Positions 17,096-28,007 of a stretch of 64,000 bases of DNA are shown here, in pieces. Each line of letters starts with the position of its first letter. Position 1 is the first letter of the stretch. This DNA is from Pseudomonadota bacterium (GTDB lineage Bacteria > Pseudomonadota > Gammaproteobacteria > Burkholderiales > Rhodocyclaceae), in the NCBI GenBank assembly GCA_018241725.1, contig JAFEDI010000080.1:62001-126000 (forward strand). The letters run 5' to 3'. The notes under the pieces are model-generated. The model did no database searches. It was not told where the DNA came from and was given only the letters and a program-made list of their open reading frames with translations. Made by a program: the position numbers and the translations under genes.

Positions 17096-18322
17096 ATGCG
17101 CCCCCTGCTGGTTCGCCTGCACCGCTGGTTCGGCCTGACCGCCGCCGTGTTCCTGTTCATCGCCGGCCTGACCGGCGCGGTGATCTCCTGGGACCACGAG
17201 CTCGACGAATGGCTGAATCCCCATCTTTTCCTCACCGCGACACCGGGCCAGCCGCTACCCTCCACGGAGCTGGCAGCCCGCCTGGAAACCGCCGAGCCGC
17301 GCCTGCGCGTACGCTACCTGCCCCTGTCCGTGGAACCGGGGCACAGCCTCGGCGTGTTCGTCGAGCCGCGCATCGACCCGGCCAGCGGCAAGCCCTTCAC
17401 GCTCGGCTTCAACCAGGTTGCCCTCGACCCCGTCAGCGGCGCCGTGCTCGACCAGCGGGAATGGGGGGCGCTGTCGCTGCAGCGGGAGAACGTGCTGCCC
17501 TTTCTGTACAAGCTGCACTACAGCATGCACATCCCGGACGGTTTCGGGCTCGAACTCGGCGTGCTTCTCATGGGCATCCTGGCCCTGGCCTGGGTGCTCG
17601 ACTGCGTGATCGCGCTGGTACTGTCCTTCCCGTCGCGGGCCAGCTGGCGCCGCTCCTTCGCCTTCCGCTGGAAGGCCGGCGGCTACCGGCTCAACTTCGA
17701 CCTGCACCGCTCCGGCGGCGTGTGGCTCTTTCCGCTGCTGCTGGTCCTCGCCGTCACCTCGGTGGCCATGAATCTGCGTGAGGAGGTCGTGCGCCCACTG
17801 GTCGCCCGGCTCTCTTCCCTGTCACCGTCGCCCTTCGCCGACCGCATTCCGGCACCGCCGAACCGGCCGGTCGAACCCCTGCTGGGCTTCGAGGACGCCG
17901 TCCGGCTCGCCAACACCGAAGCCGCCCGGCGGGGCTGGCAGGTGCCGGCCGGCGGCGTCATGCTGTCGTCGCCCTTCGGCGTCTATGGCGTGGGCTTCTT
18001 CGATGCGGGCAACGGCCACGGCGACGGTGGGCTCGGCAATCCCTGGCTGTACTTCGACGCCCGCGACGGCACGCTGGTCGGCAGCAGCATTCCTGGCGAA
18101 GGCAGCGCCGGGGATATCTTCCTGCAGGCCATGTTCCCGCTCCATTCGGGACGTATCGCCGGGCTACCCGGGCGCATCCTGGTATCCCTGTGCGGGCTGG
18201 CCGTCGCCGTACTGAGCGTCACCGGCGTGGTGATCTGGGCGCGCAAGCGCCGGGCCCGTGGCCTCAAGGAAAAGTCGGACAAATCGCAGGCATCCACGCA
18301 GCGCGTGGCGGCAAGCGCTTGA
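17096..18322 (+). CDS. PepSY-associated transmembrane protein (PiuB-like)
   Basis: Inner-membrane protein of 408 residues, start ATG at 17096 with GAGGATCA upstream. It has four hydrophobic segments, near residues 10-35 (LTAAVFLFIAGLTGAVISWDHELDEWLNP), 165-190, 215-235 and 370-390, with periplasmic PepSY-like parts between. His residues in HRWFGL, LHYSMHI and MFPLHSG are conserved in this family and may bind haem. Relatives next to siderophore receptors are thought to act as periplasmic or membrane ferric-siderophore reductases. It shares the Fur-controlled transcript of the receptor and is followed by a strong terminator. Confidence 0.87.
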   Translation: MRPLLVRLHRWFGLTAAVFLFIAGLTGAVISWDHELDEWLNPHLFLTATPGQPLPSTELAARLETAEPRLRVRYLPLSVEPGHSLGVFVEPRIDPASGKPFTLGFNQVALDPVSGAVLDQREWGALSLQRENVLPFLYKLHYSMHIPDGFGLELGVLLMGILALAWVLDCVIALVLSFPSRASWRRSFAFRWKAGGYRLNFDLHRSGGVWLFPLLLVLAVTSVAMNLREEVVRPLVARLSSLSPSPFADRIPAPPNRPVEPLLGFEDAVRLANTEAARRGWQVPAGGVMLSSPFGVYGVGFFDAGNGHGDGGLGNPWLYFDARDGTLVGSSIPGEGSAGDIFLQAMFPLHSGRIAGLPGRILVSLCGLAVAVLSVTGVVIWARKRRARGLKEKSDKSQASTQRVAASA

Positions 18323-18340
18323 AAGTCCGACGCAAACGAA

Positions 18341-18363
18341 AACGCCCCTCGTCGAGGGGCGTT
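18341..18363. terminator. Rho-independent terminator hairpin
   Basis: Arms AACGCCCCTC / GAGGGGCGTT close over a GTC loop between the PepSY gene and the convergent secreted-protein gene ending at 18386. The preceding AAACGAAAA gives a T-rich tail on the minus strand, so it probably works in both directions. Confidence 0.75.
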
Positions 18364-18385
18364 GAACACAGCTGAAACTAGGGGT

Positions 18386-18964
18386 TCAGGGAAGGCAGAG
18401 CTTGCCCAGCACCGGCACCGACTGGCCGATGCTGTTGCCGATGATCGTGAGATTGCCGGTCACCTTGGCATAGGCCCCCTTGTTGTCGCTGCCCGTGATG
18501 AGGATCTGCTCGCTCAGCGCCGCCGGGTTCCCCATCTGCCCGGTCGTCGCGTCGAAGGTCGGTTGCACCACCATGACATCGGTAGTGTAGAGGGTGGTCT
18601 GGTTACTCCCCTTGCCAATCGTGATCGCGCTGCGTGCCGTCTGCACGATCTGCCGCGGGACGACCGGGCTGAAGTCGGACGGGACCACCGCCGGAGCCAC
18701 GGTGCCGACGCCATTCGCACCAATTAGCGGCTCCGCCGTCACCCCCGCGTAACCACTGGCTCCCGGCAGACCGATCAGCGACAACTGAACACTGAAACAG
18801 CTACCAATATAGGTATGCCCGGGAACCTTGGCCGCAATCTGGCAGGTGGCGTCGGGCAACAGCCGGACCGTGCCTGCCACCTGGTTGCAGGCGGCGCCCG
18901 CCGTTCCGGCGACCATGCTGATGGCGAGGGGAACGAGGATCTTGGGGGCAATTCGGCGCATCAT
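18386..18964 (-). CDS. Secreted protein of unknown function
   Basis: Not recognised. The ATG at 18964 (a second follows at 18961) has a perfect AGGAGG ten bases upstream and gives 192 residues. A signal peptide (KILVPLAISMVAGTAGA) is cleaved just before ACNQV. The mature protein has four Cys (CNQ, ATCQ, GSCF and KLCLP at the very C-terminus), could form two disulfides, and is rich in small and beta-forming residues (LTIIGNSIGQSVPVLGKLCLP). No membrane span or known motif was found. It is a single-gene unit with a terminator downstream and 274 bp of unremarkable AT-richer DNA upstream, to the bestrophin start. Confidence 0.7.
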   Translation of the reverse strand: MMRRIAPKILVPLAISMVAGTAGAACNQVAGTVRLLPDATCQIAAKVPGHTYIGSCFSVQLSLIGLPGASGYAGVTAEPLIGANGVGTVAPAVVPSDFSPVVPRQIVQTARSAITIGKGSNQTTLYTTDVMVVQPTFDATTGQMGNPAALSEQILITGSDNKGAYAKVTGNLTIIGNSIGQSVPVLGKLCLP

Positions 18965-19238
18965 TGTGAGGTAACCTCCTGAGTGGATCGAGAACATTTG
19001 CATTAGGACAACGTCAACGCATCATGCCTAGTGCAAGTTCTTATTTCACGGATGCCATCGTTATATCCGTGACAAATATCACACTCAATCCCAGTCGAAT
19101 CTCGGAAATGAATATAGGGCTGCAAACCGAGCGACGTCACCAGGCCGCCACAGATACGACTTGTGCAGCGCAGCACCCATACATTAAGTTAGGCCCCCCT
19201 CCAACGAAACAGACGCTCTCCGCCCTGCCGCTCCTGCC

Positions 19239-20159
19239 ATGATCGTTCGCCCCCGCCCGCGCCTGCGGGAACTCTTCTTTATCTGGAAGGGTTCCATCAT
19301 CCCGCTGATCCTCCCGCAGGTGATCTTCGTCACCGTCGTCGCGGCCATCGTCACGCTGATCGCCGCGCTCACCGGGCCACGCTTTCCCGATTTCGCCACC
19401 GGCCCGTTCACCTTCCTCGGCCTGTCCCTGTCGCTGTTCCTCGGCTTCCGCAACAACGCCTGCTACGACCGTTGGTGGGAAGCCCGCAAGCACTACGGCA
19501 ACCTGCTGGTGGTGATGCGCAGCCTGGCTCGCGACAGCCTGCTCCTCGACCGGGACACCGCCGGCCGGGCCCAGCGCCAGGACGTGCTGCGCCTGTGCAC
19601 GGCCTTCACCAAGGCCCTCACCGCCCGCCTGCGCGACCGGCCGGTGGCAGCTTCCGCCCAGGCCGAGTTGAGCCCCGCCGAGCTCGCCACGGTCAGCGCT
19701 GGCCGCAATGTGCCCGACGGCATCCTGCGCCTCATCACCGGGCAGTTGCTCGACGCTCACCTGCACGGCCGCCTGGACTCGATCACCTACACGGCCCTGG
19801 CCGAACACGTGAATCAGCTCACCGCCATCCAGGGTGCCTGCGAACGCATCCGCTACACAGCGCTGCCCTTCGCCTACACCCTGCTGCTGCATCGCACCGC
19901 CCACCTTTATTGCGTGTTGCTGCCCATCGGCATGGTGCACTCCCTGGGCTGGGCAACCCCGCTGATGACTGCCCTGGTGGCCTATACGTTCTTTGGGCTC
20001 GATGCCCTCGGCGACGAACTGGAGGAGCCTTTCGGCACGGCCCAGAACGACCTGCCCCTCGATGCGATCACTCGCATCATCGAAATCGACCTGGGCGAGT
20101 ACCGTGGCCTGGAGAAACTGCCGGAGCCGCTGCAGGCCCAGGACTTCCTGCTTCTGTAG
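19239..20159 (+). CDS. Bestrophin-family (UPF0187/YneE) chloride channel
   Basis: Inner-membrane protein of 306 residues forming homo-pentameric anion channels in characterised relatives. Hydrophobic helices lie at about 15-45 and 60-70, with the family signature LGLSLSLFLGFRNNACYDRWWEARKHYGNLL, and again near 205-245 (IRYTALPFAYTLLLHR, FGLDALGDELEEPFGTAQNDLPLD). The start is the ATG at 19239; no strong ribosome site precedes it. It stands 94 bp before the metal-efflux operon but outside its putative regulator box, so it is probably separate. Confidence 0.88.
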   Translation: MIVRPRPRLRELFFIWKGSIIPLILPQVIFVTVVAAIVTLIAALTGPRFPDFATGPFTFLGLSLSLFLGFRNNACYDRWWEARKHYGNLLVVMRSLARDSLLLDRDTAGRAQRQDVLRLCTAFTKALTARLRDRPVAASAQAELSPAELATVSAGRNVPDGILRLITGQLLDAHLHGRLDSITYTALAEHVNQLTAIQGACERIRYTALPFAYTLLLHRTAHLYCVLLPIGMVHSLGWATPLMTALVAYTFFGLDALGDELEEPFGTAQNDLPLDAITRIIEIDLGEYRGLEKLPEPLQAQDFLLL

Positions 20160-20192
20160 GCCCTGTCGCGAGGCCAGCCCGGCTTGGGCAGG

Positions 20193-20209
20193 CTTAAGAC
20201 GCGCTTAAG
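20193..20209 (+). promoter_or_regulatory. PmrA/QseB-type response-regulator box
   Basis: CTTAAGACGCGCTTAAG is two CTTAAG half-sites five bases apart (11-bp period), exactly the (C/T)TTAA(T/G)-N5-(C/T)TTAA(T/G) pattern of PmrA/QseB-family regulators. A -10-like GATAAT starts ten bases after it (20220-20225), the geometry of an activator replacing the -35 element. It would drive the metal-efflux operon. Confidence 0.65.
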
Positions 20210-20253
20210 ACGGCTGGGCGATAATCGGGACCATGCCTCGTGCCGGAGTCCCC

Positions 20254-21372
20254 ATGTCGTCCTCCCTTTCTACCGTTCGCCCCCTGCCACAGTCGACCGC
20301 GGTGAGCCTGATCGCAGTCCTGCTGCTCTCCCTGCCACAAGGCCGCGCGCAGGCGGCCGACACCAACTTCGTCGCGCTGACTGCCGCCCAGAGCCAGGCC
20401 CTTGGCATCGGCACCCGCAAGGCGGGTAGCAACGGCAATCCGGCCGCAAGTGGGCTGCCGGCCACCGTCAGCATCCCCAACAACCAGGTCCGGGTCATCG
20501 CTGCACCGCTGGCTGGCGTCGTCGAAAGCCTGGAGACCGCGCCCGGTCTGACAGTGAAGAAAGGCCAGGTGCTGGCCCGCATCGCCAGCCCACAGGCGCT
20601 TGAACTGCAGCGCGACCGCATTCAAGCCGACGCTCAGGCCAGCCTCGCCCGCCAGAGCCTCACCCGGGATGAGCAGCTATTCCGCGAAGGGCTGATCGCC
20701 GAATCCCGCCTGCAGGCCAGCCGTGCCAATGCCACCCAGACCGCCGCCCAGGCCGCCGAACGCCGCCAGGAGCTGAGCCTCGCCCAGCACAGCGGTGGGC
20801 AGACCCTCAGCCTCGTCGCGCCGATTGCCGGCAGCGTGCTGGAGCAACAGGTCAGCGTCGGCCAGCGTGTCGAACAAGCAGCGCCGCTGTACCGCATCGC
20901 CCGCCTCGATCCCCTGTCCGTGGACATCCAGGCACCCCTCGCGGTGGCCGGCCGGGCCCGTGTTGGCACGCCGCTGCGCATCCCCGGCGCCAGCGCCATC
21001 GGCGAGCTGGTAGCAGTCGGCCGCGCCGTTGATGCGAGCAGCCAGAGCGTGCTGCTGCGCGGCCTGATCACGCGCGGCGCGCAGAACCTGCGGCCCGGTC
21101 AGGTCACCGCAGTGGACCTCGATCTGCCGGCCGATGCAGGCGCCGGCATCGCACAGGTTCCTGCGGCAGCGGTGCTGCGCCACCAGGACAAGCAGTGGGT
21201 CTTCATCGCCGCCAGCGACGGCAAGGCCTCCGGCTACCGTGCCGTACCGATTACCCTCAACGGCCGGGTCGGTGATGCGGTGCTGGTCAGCGGCCTGCCG
21301 GCCGATGCCACGGTGGTCACCGCCGGCGTCGCCGCGCTGAAGGCCAACTGGCTCGGCATCGGGAAAGAATAA
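20254..21372 (+). CDS. RND efflux periplasmic adaptor, CzcB/CusB-like
   Basis: Membrane-fusion protein linking the inner-membrane pump to the outer-membrane channel. The ATG at 20254 with GGAG six bases upstream gives 372 residues; an ATG at 20233 would sit on the predicted transcription start. A signal peptide (LIAVLLLSLPQGRAQA) is followed by a barrel-sandwich lipoyl half (VIAAPLAGVVESLETAPGLTVKKGQVLARIASP), a coiled coil rich in Gln/Ala (about 105-165) and the second lipoyl half (LVAPIAGSVLEQQVSVGQRVEQAAPLYRIARLD). The metal cannot be read from the sequence. It is first gene of a four-gene operon, four bases before the pump. Confidence 0.9.
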   Translation: MSSSLSTVRPLPQSTAVSLIAVLLLSLPQGRAQAADTNFVALTAAQSQALGIGTRKAGSNGNPAASGLPATVSIPNNQVRVIAAPLAGVVESLETAPGLTVKKGQVLARIASPQALELQRDRIQADAQASLARQSLTRDEQLFREGLIAESRLQASRANATQTAAQAAERRQELSLAQHSGGQTLSLVAPIAGSVLEQQVSVGQRVEQAAPLYRIARLDPLSVDIQAPLAVAGRARVGTPLRIPGASAIGELVAVGRAVDASSQSVLLRGLITRGAQNLRPGQVTAVDLDLPADAGAGIAQVPAAAVLRHQDKQWVFIAASDGKASGYRAVPITLNGRVGDAVLVSGLPADATVVTAGVAALKANWLGIGKE

Positions 21373-21376
21373 GCCC

Positions 21377-24456
<3,080 letters not shown>

Positions 24457-24460
<4 letters not shown>

Positions 24461-24777
24461 TCGTCGATCCCCCGTCCCATGTCGTCCTGACCCTGGTGCT
24501 GCCCATCGAGGTGGAGGACGCCGTACTGGAAACCCTGCTCGAACACCCGACGTTGGCGCCGGGCTTCACGTCCCAGCGCGTCGAGGGCCAGGGCCAGCGG
24601 GTCACCTTCACCGGCACCGCCGAGCATGTGCGCGGTCGCGCCGCCTGCTGTCGGGTCGAACTGGTCGCCCCACTCGGCGATGCCCAGGCCCTGCTCGACA
24701 TCCTGCGCGAGCGCTTCGCCACCAATCGGGTGTTCTTCTGGATGGTGCCGGTAATGACCAGCGGGAGGCTCGCATGA
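24457..24777 (+). CDS. DUF3240 family protein, PII-like, metal-efflux associated
   Basis: Small cytosolic protein of 106 residues, starting at an ATG inside the end of the pump gene (ATGA overlap) and ending in an overlap with the channel gene, so it is strictly coupled to the operon. The central part (VVLTLVLPIEVEDAVLETLLEHPTL and VTFTGTAEHVRGRAACCRVELVAPLGDAQALLDILRERF) has the beta-alpha-beta pattern of PII-like proteins. DUF3240 genes recur in Czc-type operons; a metal-sensing or pump-modulating role is likely but unproven. Confidence 0.8.
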
Positions 24778-26123
24778 AACGCCAGCCATATCCTGTTGGG
24801 TCGAGTTCATTTACCTGCCGCAGTTCGATCAACGTCAGAGGGCGCATTCATTCATCCCTGCGCGTCTTGCTGCTGGCGCTGCTCCCCGTCACCGCCCTTG
24901 CCAGCCCGGCCGCCGATGCGCCGGATCTGCCGCCCCAAGCCCAGGTGACCAGCGTGCTGCGCAGCAGCCCGATGGTCAGCGCCGCCGGCGCCATGCTGGA
25001 GGCCGAAGAAGCGCGCAGCCGGCGCTTGGCCGCGGGCCCCCACGAATGGACACTGCGCCTCACCGACCAACAGCGCCGCGTGCGCACCACGCCGACCGAG
25101 CGCTTCAACGAATGGGACGTCGGCCTCGAACGCGCGCTGCGCCTGCCCGGCAAGGGCGAGCTGGACCGCCAGCTCGGCGCCGCGGGCATTGCCAGCGCCA
25201 AGATAGGCCGCGGCGACGCGCTGCACGAAGCGAGCCGGGCGTTGCTGGCCGCGTGGTTCGACTGGCTGCGCGAGCAGGCCGGTGCCGAACAATGGCGCAA
25301 GCAGCGTGACGTGCTGGCCCGCCAGGCCGGCGTAGTCAAACGCCGCGTCGAACTGGGCGACGCCCCGCGCCTGGAAAGACTGCAGGCCGATGCGGCGCTG
25401 GCCCAGGCAGAGGCCCAGCTCGCCCAGGCCGAAGGCCGCGCCCAGGTCGCCGCCGAAAGCCTGCGCCGCCTCTACCCCGCGCTGAACCTGCCCGACAGCG
25501 TGCCGGAAGTGGCGCCAGAGGCCGTCGGCCAGGATGCTGCCAAGTGGGTCGGCGCGATCCTCGAACACAACCATGAACTAGGCGTTGCCCGCTCGGAAAG
25601 CCTGCGTGCCCGTATCGGCGCGAGCCGTGCCGAAGCCGAACGGCGCCCCGACCCCAGCGTCGGCGTACGCGTGGCCCGCGAGCGGGATGGCGAGGAGCGC
25701 CTGGTCGGCCTGACCCTCAGCCTGCCGCTGCCCGGCGAAGGCCGCCGCGCCGATGCAGATGCCGCCGTCGCCACGGCCCAGGCCAGCGCCCACCGGGAAG
25801 CCGGCATCCAGCGCCGCATCGAGGCCGAGGCCGCCGCCCTGTACCGCCGCGCGACGGCAGCCCGGGCCGGCTGGCTGAGTCAGCAGGCCGCCGCCGAGGC
25901 GCTGGCGCGTAGCGCCGACCTCAGCGAACGGGCCTGGCAACTCGGCGAGGGCAGCCTGTCGGACACCCTCAACGCCCGCCGCCTGGCCCACGAGGCGCGC
26001 CTGGCCTCCAGCCTGGCCCGCCTCGACGCCAGCGAAGCCCGCTACCGCCTGCTCCTCGACGCTCACCAGCTGTGGGCGCTGGACATGGACGACGACGAGC
26101 ACGGCGAACACGATCACCCCTGA
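24774..26123 (+). CDS. Outer-membrane channel of metal RND system, CzcC-like (TolC family)
   Basis: Outer-membrane efflux protein of 449 residues from the ATG at 24774 (GGGAGGCTCGC upstream), overlapping the DUF3240 stop. An N-terminal region with LLLALLPVTALASPA precedes two repeated OEP halves: long Ala/Glu/Arg-rich helices (about 150-230 and 340-430) alternating with beta segments such as WDVGLERALRLPGKGE and VGLTLSLPLPGEGRR. The last residues, DMDDDEHGEHDHP, are rich in His and acidic groups and may bind metal. It closes the operon and runs convergent into the VOC gene with a 10-bp overlap. Confidence 0.88.
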   Translation: MKRQPYPVGSSSFTCRSSINVRGRIHSSLRVLLLALLPVTALASPAADAPDLPPQAQVTSVLRSSPMVSAAGAMLEAEEARSRRLAAGPHEWTLRLTDQQRRVRTTPTERFNEWDVGLERALRLPGKGELDRQLGAAGIASAKIGRGDALHEASRALLAAWFDWLREQAGAEQWRKQRDVLARQAGVVKRRVELGDAPRLERLQADAALAQAEAQLAQAEGRAQVAAESLRRLYPALNLPDSVPEVAPEAVGQDAAKWVGAILEHNHELGVARSESLRARIGASRAEAERRPDPSVGVRVARERDGEERLVGLTLSLPLPGEGRRADADAAVATAQASAHREAGIQRRIEAEAAALYRRATAARAGWLSQQAAAEALARSADLSERAWQLGEGSLSDTLNARRLAHEARLASSLARLDASEARYRLLLDAHQLWALDMDDDEHGEHDHP

Positions 26124-26500
26124 GCGGCGGAGCCCGGCGAGTGCAGCCCGATGCGGTTGCCCTCGCTGTCGGCGAACATCGCGATGTAGCCGATCTCCGG
26201 GCTGATCTCGGTCTTCGGCAGCAGCACCTGCCCGCCGGCCTCCACGGCGCGGGCCAGAGGCTCCGCGAGGTCGTCGCCCCCGTCCAGATAGATCAGGACA
26301 CCCTGCTCGCCGGGCCGGGCCTGCGGCGCGGCCAGCAAGGCCCCACCGGTCGCCGGCTCCACGTAAGGGAAGACTGCCATCTGCATACCGTGCATCGCCT
26401 CGCGGCGCAGGCTTACCGCGAAAGTCGCCTCGTAGAAACGGACCGCCCGTTCCAGATCGGCGACGGGGATTTCAAACCAGTTGATCAGGGTCTTGGCCAT
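26114..26500 (-). CDS. VOC-family protein (glyoxalase/bleomycin resistance fold)
   Basis: Cytosolic metal-binding-fold protein of 128 residues, starting at the ATG at 26500 behind AAGGAGCACAAC. It has one VOC module: KTLINWFEIPVADLERAVRFYEATF at the start and EIGYIAMFADSEGNRIGLHSP at the end, which carries the usual terminal Glu/His ligand area. The substrate is unknown; this subgroup resembles YdcJ/PhnB-like proteins annotated as putative glyoxalases. It is divergent from a WYL regulator with two operator-like repeats between, so it is probably that regulator's target. Confidence 0.82.
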   Translation of the reverse strand: MAKTLINWFEIPVADLERAVRFYEATFAVSLRREAMHGMQMAVFPYVEPATGGALLAAPQARPGEQGVLIYLDGGDDLAEPLARAVEAGGQVLLPKTEISPEIGYIAMFADSEGNRIGLHSPGSAAQG

Positions 26501-26552
26501 GTTGTGCTCCTTCATGCGGATTGATTGGAGCCGCCATTCTGGCCGCCTGCTC

Positions 26553-26577
26553 CTGACAGCCTTCCGTCAGTAGCCCC
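26553..26577. promoter_or_regulatory. Operator-like repeat, copy 1 (VOC/WYL intergenic)
   Basis: A 25-bp element beginning CTGACAGCCTTCCGTCAG and ending TAGCCCC contains the inverted pair CTGAC-N8-GTCAG. It recurs at 26606-26630 with 22 of 25 bases identical, 53 bp away (five helical turns). It is a likely binding site for the WYL regulator encoded at 26703. Confidence 0.6.
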
Positions 26578-26605
26578 GGCGCAATCGGCCGACTGGCGCG
26601 TTATC

Positions 26606-26630
26606 CTGCCAGCCTTATGTCAGTAGCCCC
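26606..26630. promoter_or_regulatory. Operator-like repeat, copy 2 (VOC/WYL intergenic)
   Basis: The second copy begins CTGCCAGCCTTATGTCAG, in the same orientation as copy 1. It lies 73 bp before the WYL start and about 106 bp from the VOC start, so it could control both divergent genes. Confidence 0.6.
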
Positions 26631-26702
26631 CGACCACGAGCCAGCGCGCCGCGAGAACTGCGCGTGATATGGACCGGGGCCGTTTCCCTTCCGGAGCCCC
26701 CA

Positions 26703-27458
26703 ATGCGTCGCGCCGACCGCCTGTTCCAGATCGTCCTCCTCCTCGACCGCGGACGCGCTGTCACCGCCCGCGAGCTGGCCGAAGCCTTGCAGGTGTCCGA
26801 ACGCACCGTTTACCGGGACGTCGCCGATCTGTCCCGATCCGGCGTTCCGATCAGCGGCGAAGCCGGCGTCGGCTACCTGATGCGTGCGGGCTACCGCCTG
26901 CCGCCGCTGATGTTCGACGCCGACGAACTCGCCGCCCTGGCCCTTGGCAGCCGCATGGTGCGCAGCTGGGCCGACCCGGAACTCGGCCGCGCGGCGGAGC
27001 GCGCGCTGCTGCGCATCGAGGCAGTGCTACCGAAGAAGCTACGGGAAGATCCGGCCCGCGACGCGCTGCTCGTGCCTGGCTTCCACGTCCCCGACGCGAT
27101 GCGCGCGCCGATGGCCGAATTGCGCGAGGCCATCGCCAGCCAGCGCAAAGTTCGCGTCGCCTACACGCGGGCCGACGGCGCCGACAGCGAACGGATCATC
27201 CAGCCACTTGGCCTGGTCTTCTGGGGCGAGACCTGGACCCTCGGCGCCTGGTGCGAGCTGCGCGGAGAGTTCCGCAGCTTCCGCCTCGACCGCATCCGCA
27301 GCGTCGCCGCCCTCGACAACCATTTTCACGGCGAAGGCATGCTGGCGCGCTATCTCCTGTCCGTCCAGCAGAAGTCGGCGCAGCCATCTGCCGACTGCCC
27401 CAACGGCGGTCCACAAGGCCTGCCGGACGTGCCAGAATCGCGCCTCACAAAAGCCTGA
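26703..27458 (+). CDS. YafY-type HTH/WYL-domain transcriptional regulator
   Basis: Regulator of 251 residues from the ATG at 26703 (RRADRLFQIVLLLDRGRAVTARELAEALQVSERTVYRDVADLSRSGVPI, a winged HTH of the HTH_11 type). A WYL domain follows near 130-210 (RKVRVAYTRADGADSERIIQPLGLVFWGETWTLGAWCELRGEFRSFRLDRI). Here the eponymous Trp-Tyr-Leu reads WTL, as in many YafY proteins. It is divergent from a VOC gene, the typical arrangement, and 36 bp ahead of the YkgJ gene. The ligand is unknown. Confidence 0.88.
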   Translation: MRRADRLFQIVLLLDRGRAVTARELAEALQVSERTVYRDVADLSRSGVPISGEAGVGYLMRAGYRLPPLMFDADELAALALGSRMVRSWADPELGRAAERALLRIEAVLPKKLREDPARDALLVPGFHVPDAMRAPMAELREAIASQRKVRVAYTRADGADSERIIQPLGLVFWGETWTLGAWCELRGEFRSFRLDRIRSVAALDNHFHGEGMLARYLLSVQQKSAQPSADCPNGGPQGLPDVPESRLTKA

Positions 27459-27494
27459 TCACGTCTGGTTTCCACCGGTCACCGACGCCATCCG

Positions 27495-27821
27495 ATGAGC
27501 AGCACCGACGCCAATCCCTGCCTCGACTGCGGCGCCTGTTGCGCCAGCTTCCGCGTGTCCTTCTACTGGTCCGAGGCCGAAGCCCGCGGCCTGCCGGCGG
27601 AGCTGACCGAACAGGTCAATCCCTGGTTCAGCTGCATGACCGGCACCAATAATGCCCATCCCCACTGCGTCGCCCTGTCCGGGCAAGTCGGGCAGAAGGT
27701 GGGCTGTACCGTCTACGAGCAGCGCCCCGAGCCCTGCCGGGAAGTCCAGGCCGGTGATGAGCAGTGCGCCAAGGCCCGGGCCCGCCACCACCTGACACCA
27801 CTTTCCAGCGCGTCCAGCTAA
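27495..27821 (+). CDS. YkgJ-family cysteine-cluster (zinc/iron-chelating) protein
   Basis: Cytosolic 108-residue protein with the YkgJ pattern CLDCGACCASFRVSF at residues 9-23 followed by further Cys at SCMTG, HCVAL, GCTVYEQRPEPCREV and QCAK, nine in all, suited to binding an Fe-S cluster or Zn. The function of the family is not known. It probably follows the WYL regulator on one transcript. Confidence 0.85.
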   Translation: MSSTDANPCLDCGACCASFRVSFYWSEAEARGLPAELTEQVNPWFSCMTGTNNAHPHCVALSGQVGQKVGCTVYEQRPEPCREVQAGDEQCAKARARHHLTPLSSASS

Positions 27822-27873
27822 GTCCGCCTGACGGAAATCCGTTAGCAGGCTGTCGACGGGCTTGCGCACAATT

Positions 27874-27892
27874 GCGAACAACTCTCATTTAC
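27874..27892. promoter_or_regulatory. Weak Fur-like site upstream of Fiu-like receptor
   Basis: GCGAACAACTCTCATTTAC agrees with the Fur consensus at 10 of 19 positions, best in the right half (TCTCATTT). It lies 116 bp before the receptor start. The call leans on the iron-uptake function of the gene; no better site was seen in the 186-bp gap. Confidence 0.4.
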
Positions 27893-28007
27893 GTTAAAGT
27901 TGTAAGCAGATCCTTCGGGCAAGCCAGCCATGCGCTAGCCAAGCCAGCCAGCCTCAGGTCCTGAATTCCACCGCCCTACCGGGCGACATTCATCCCAGGA
28001 GGCCAAA

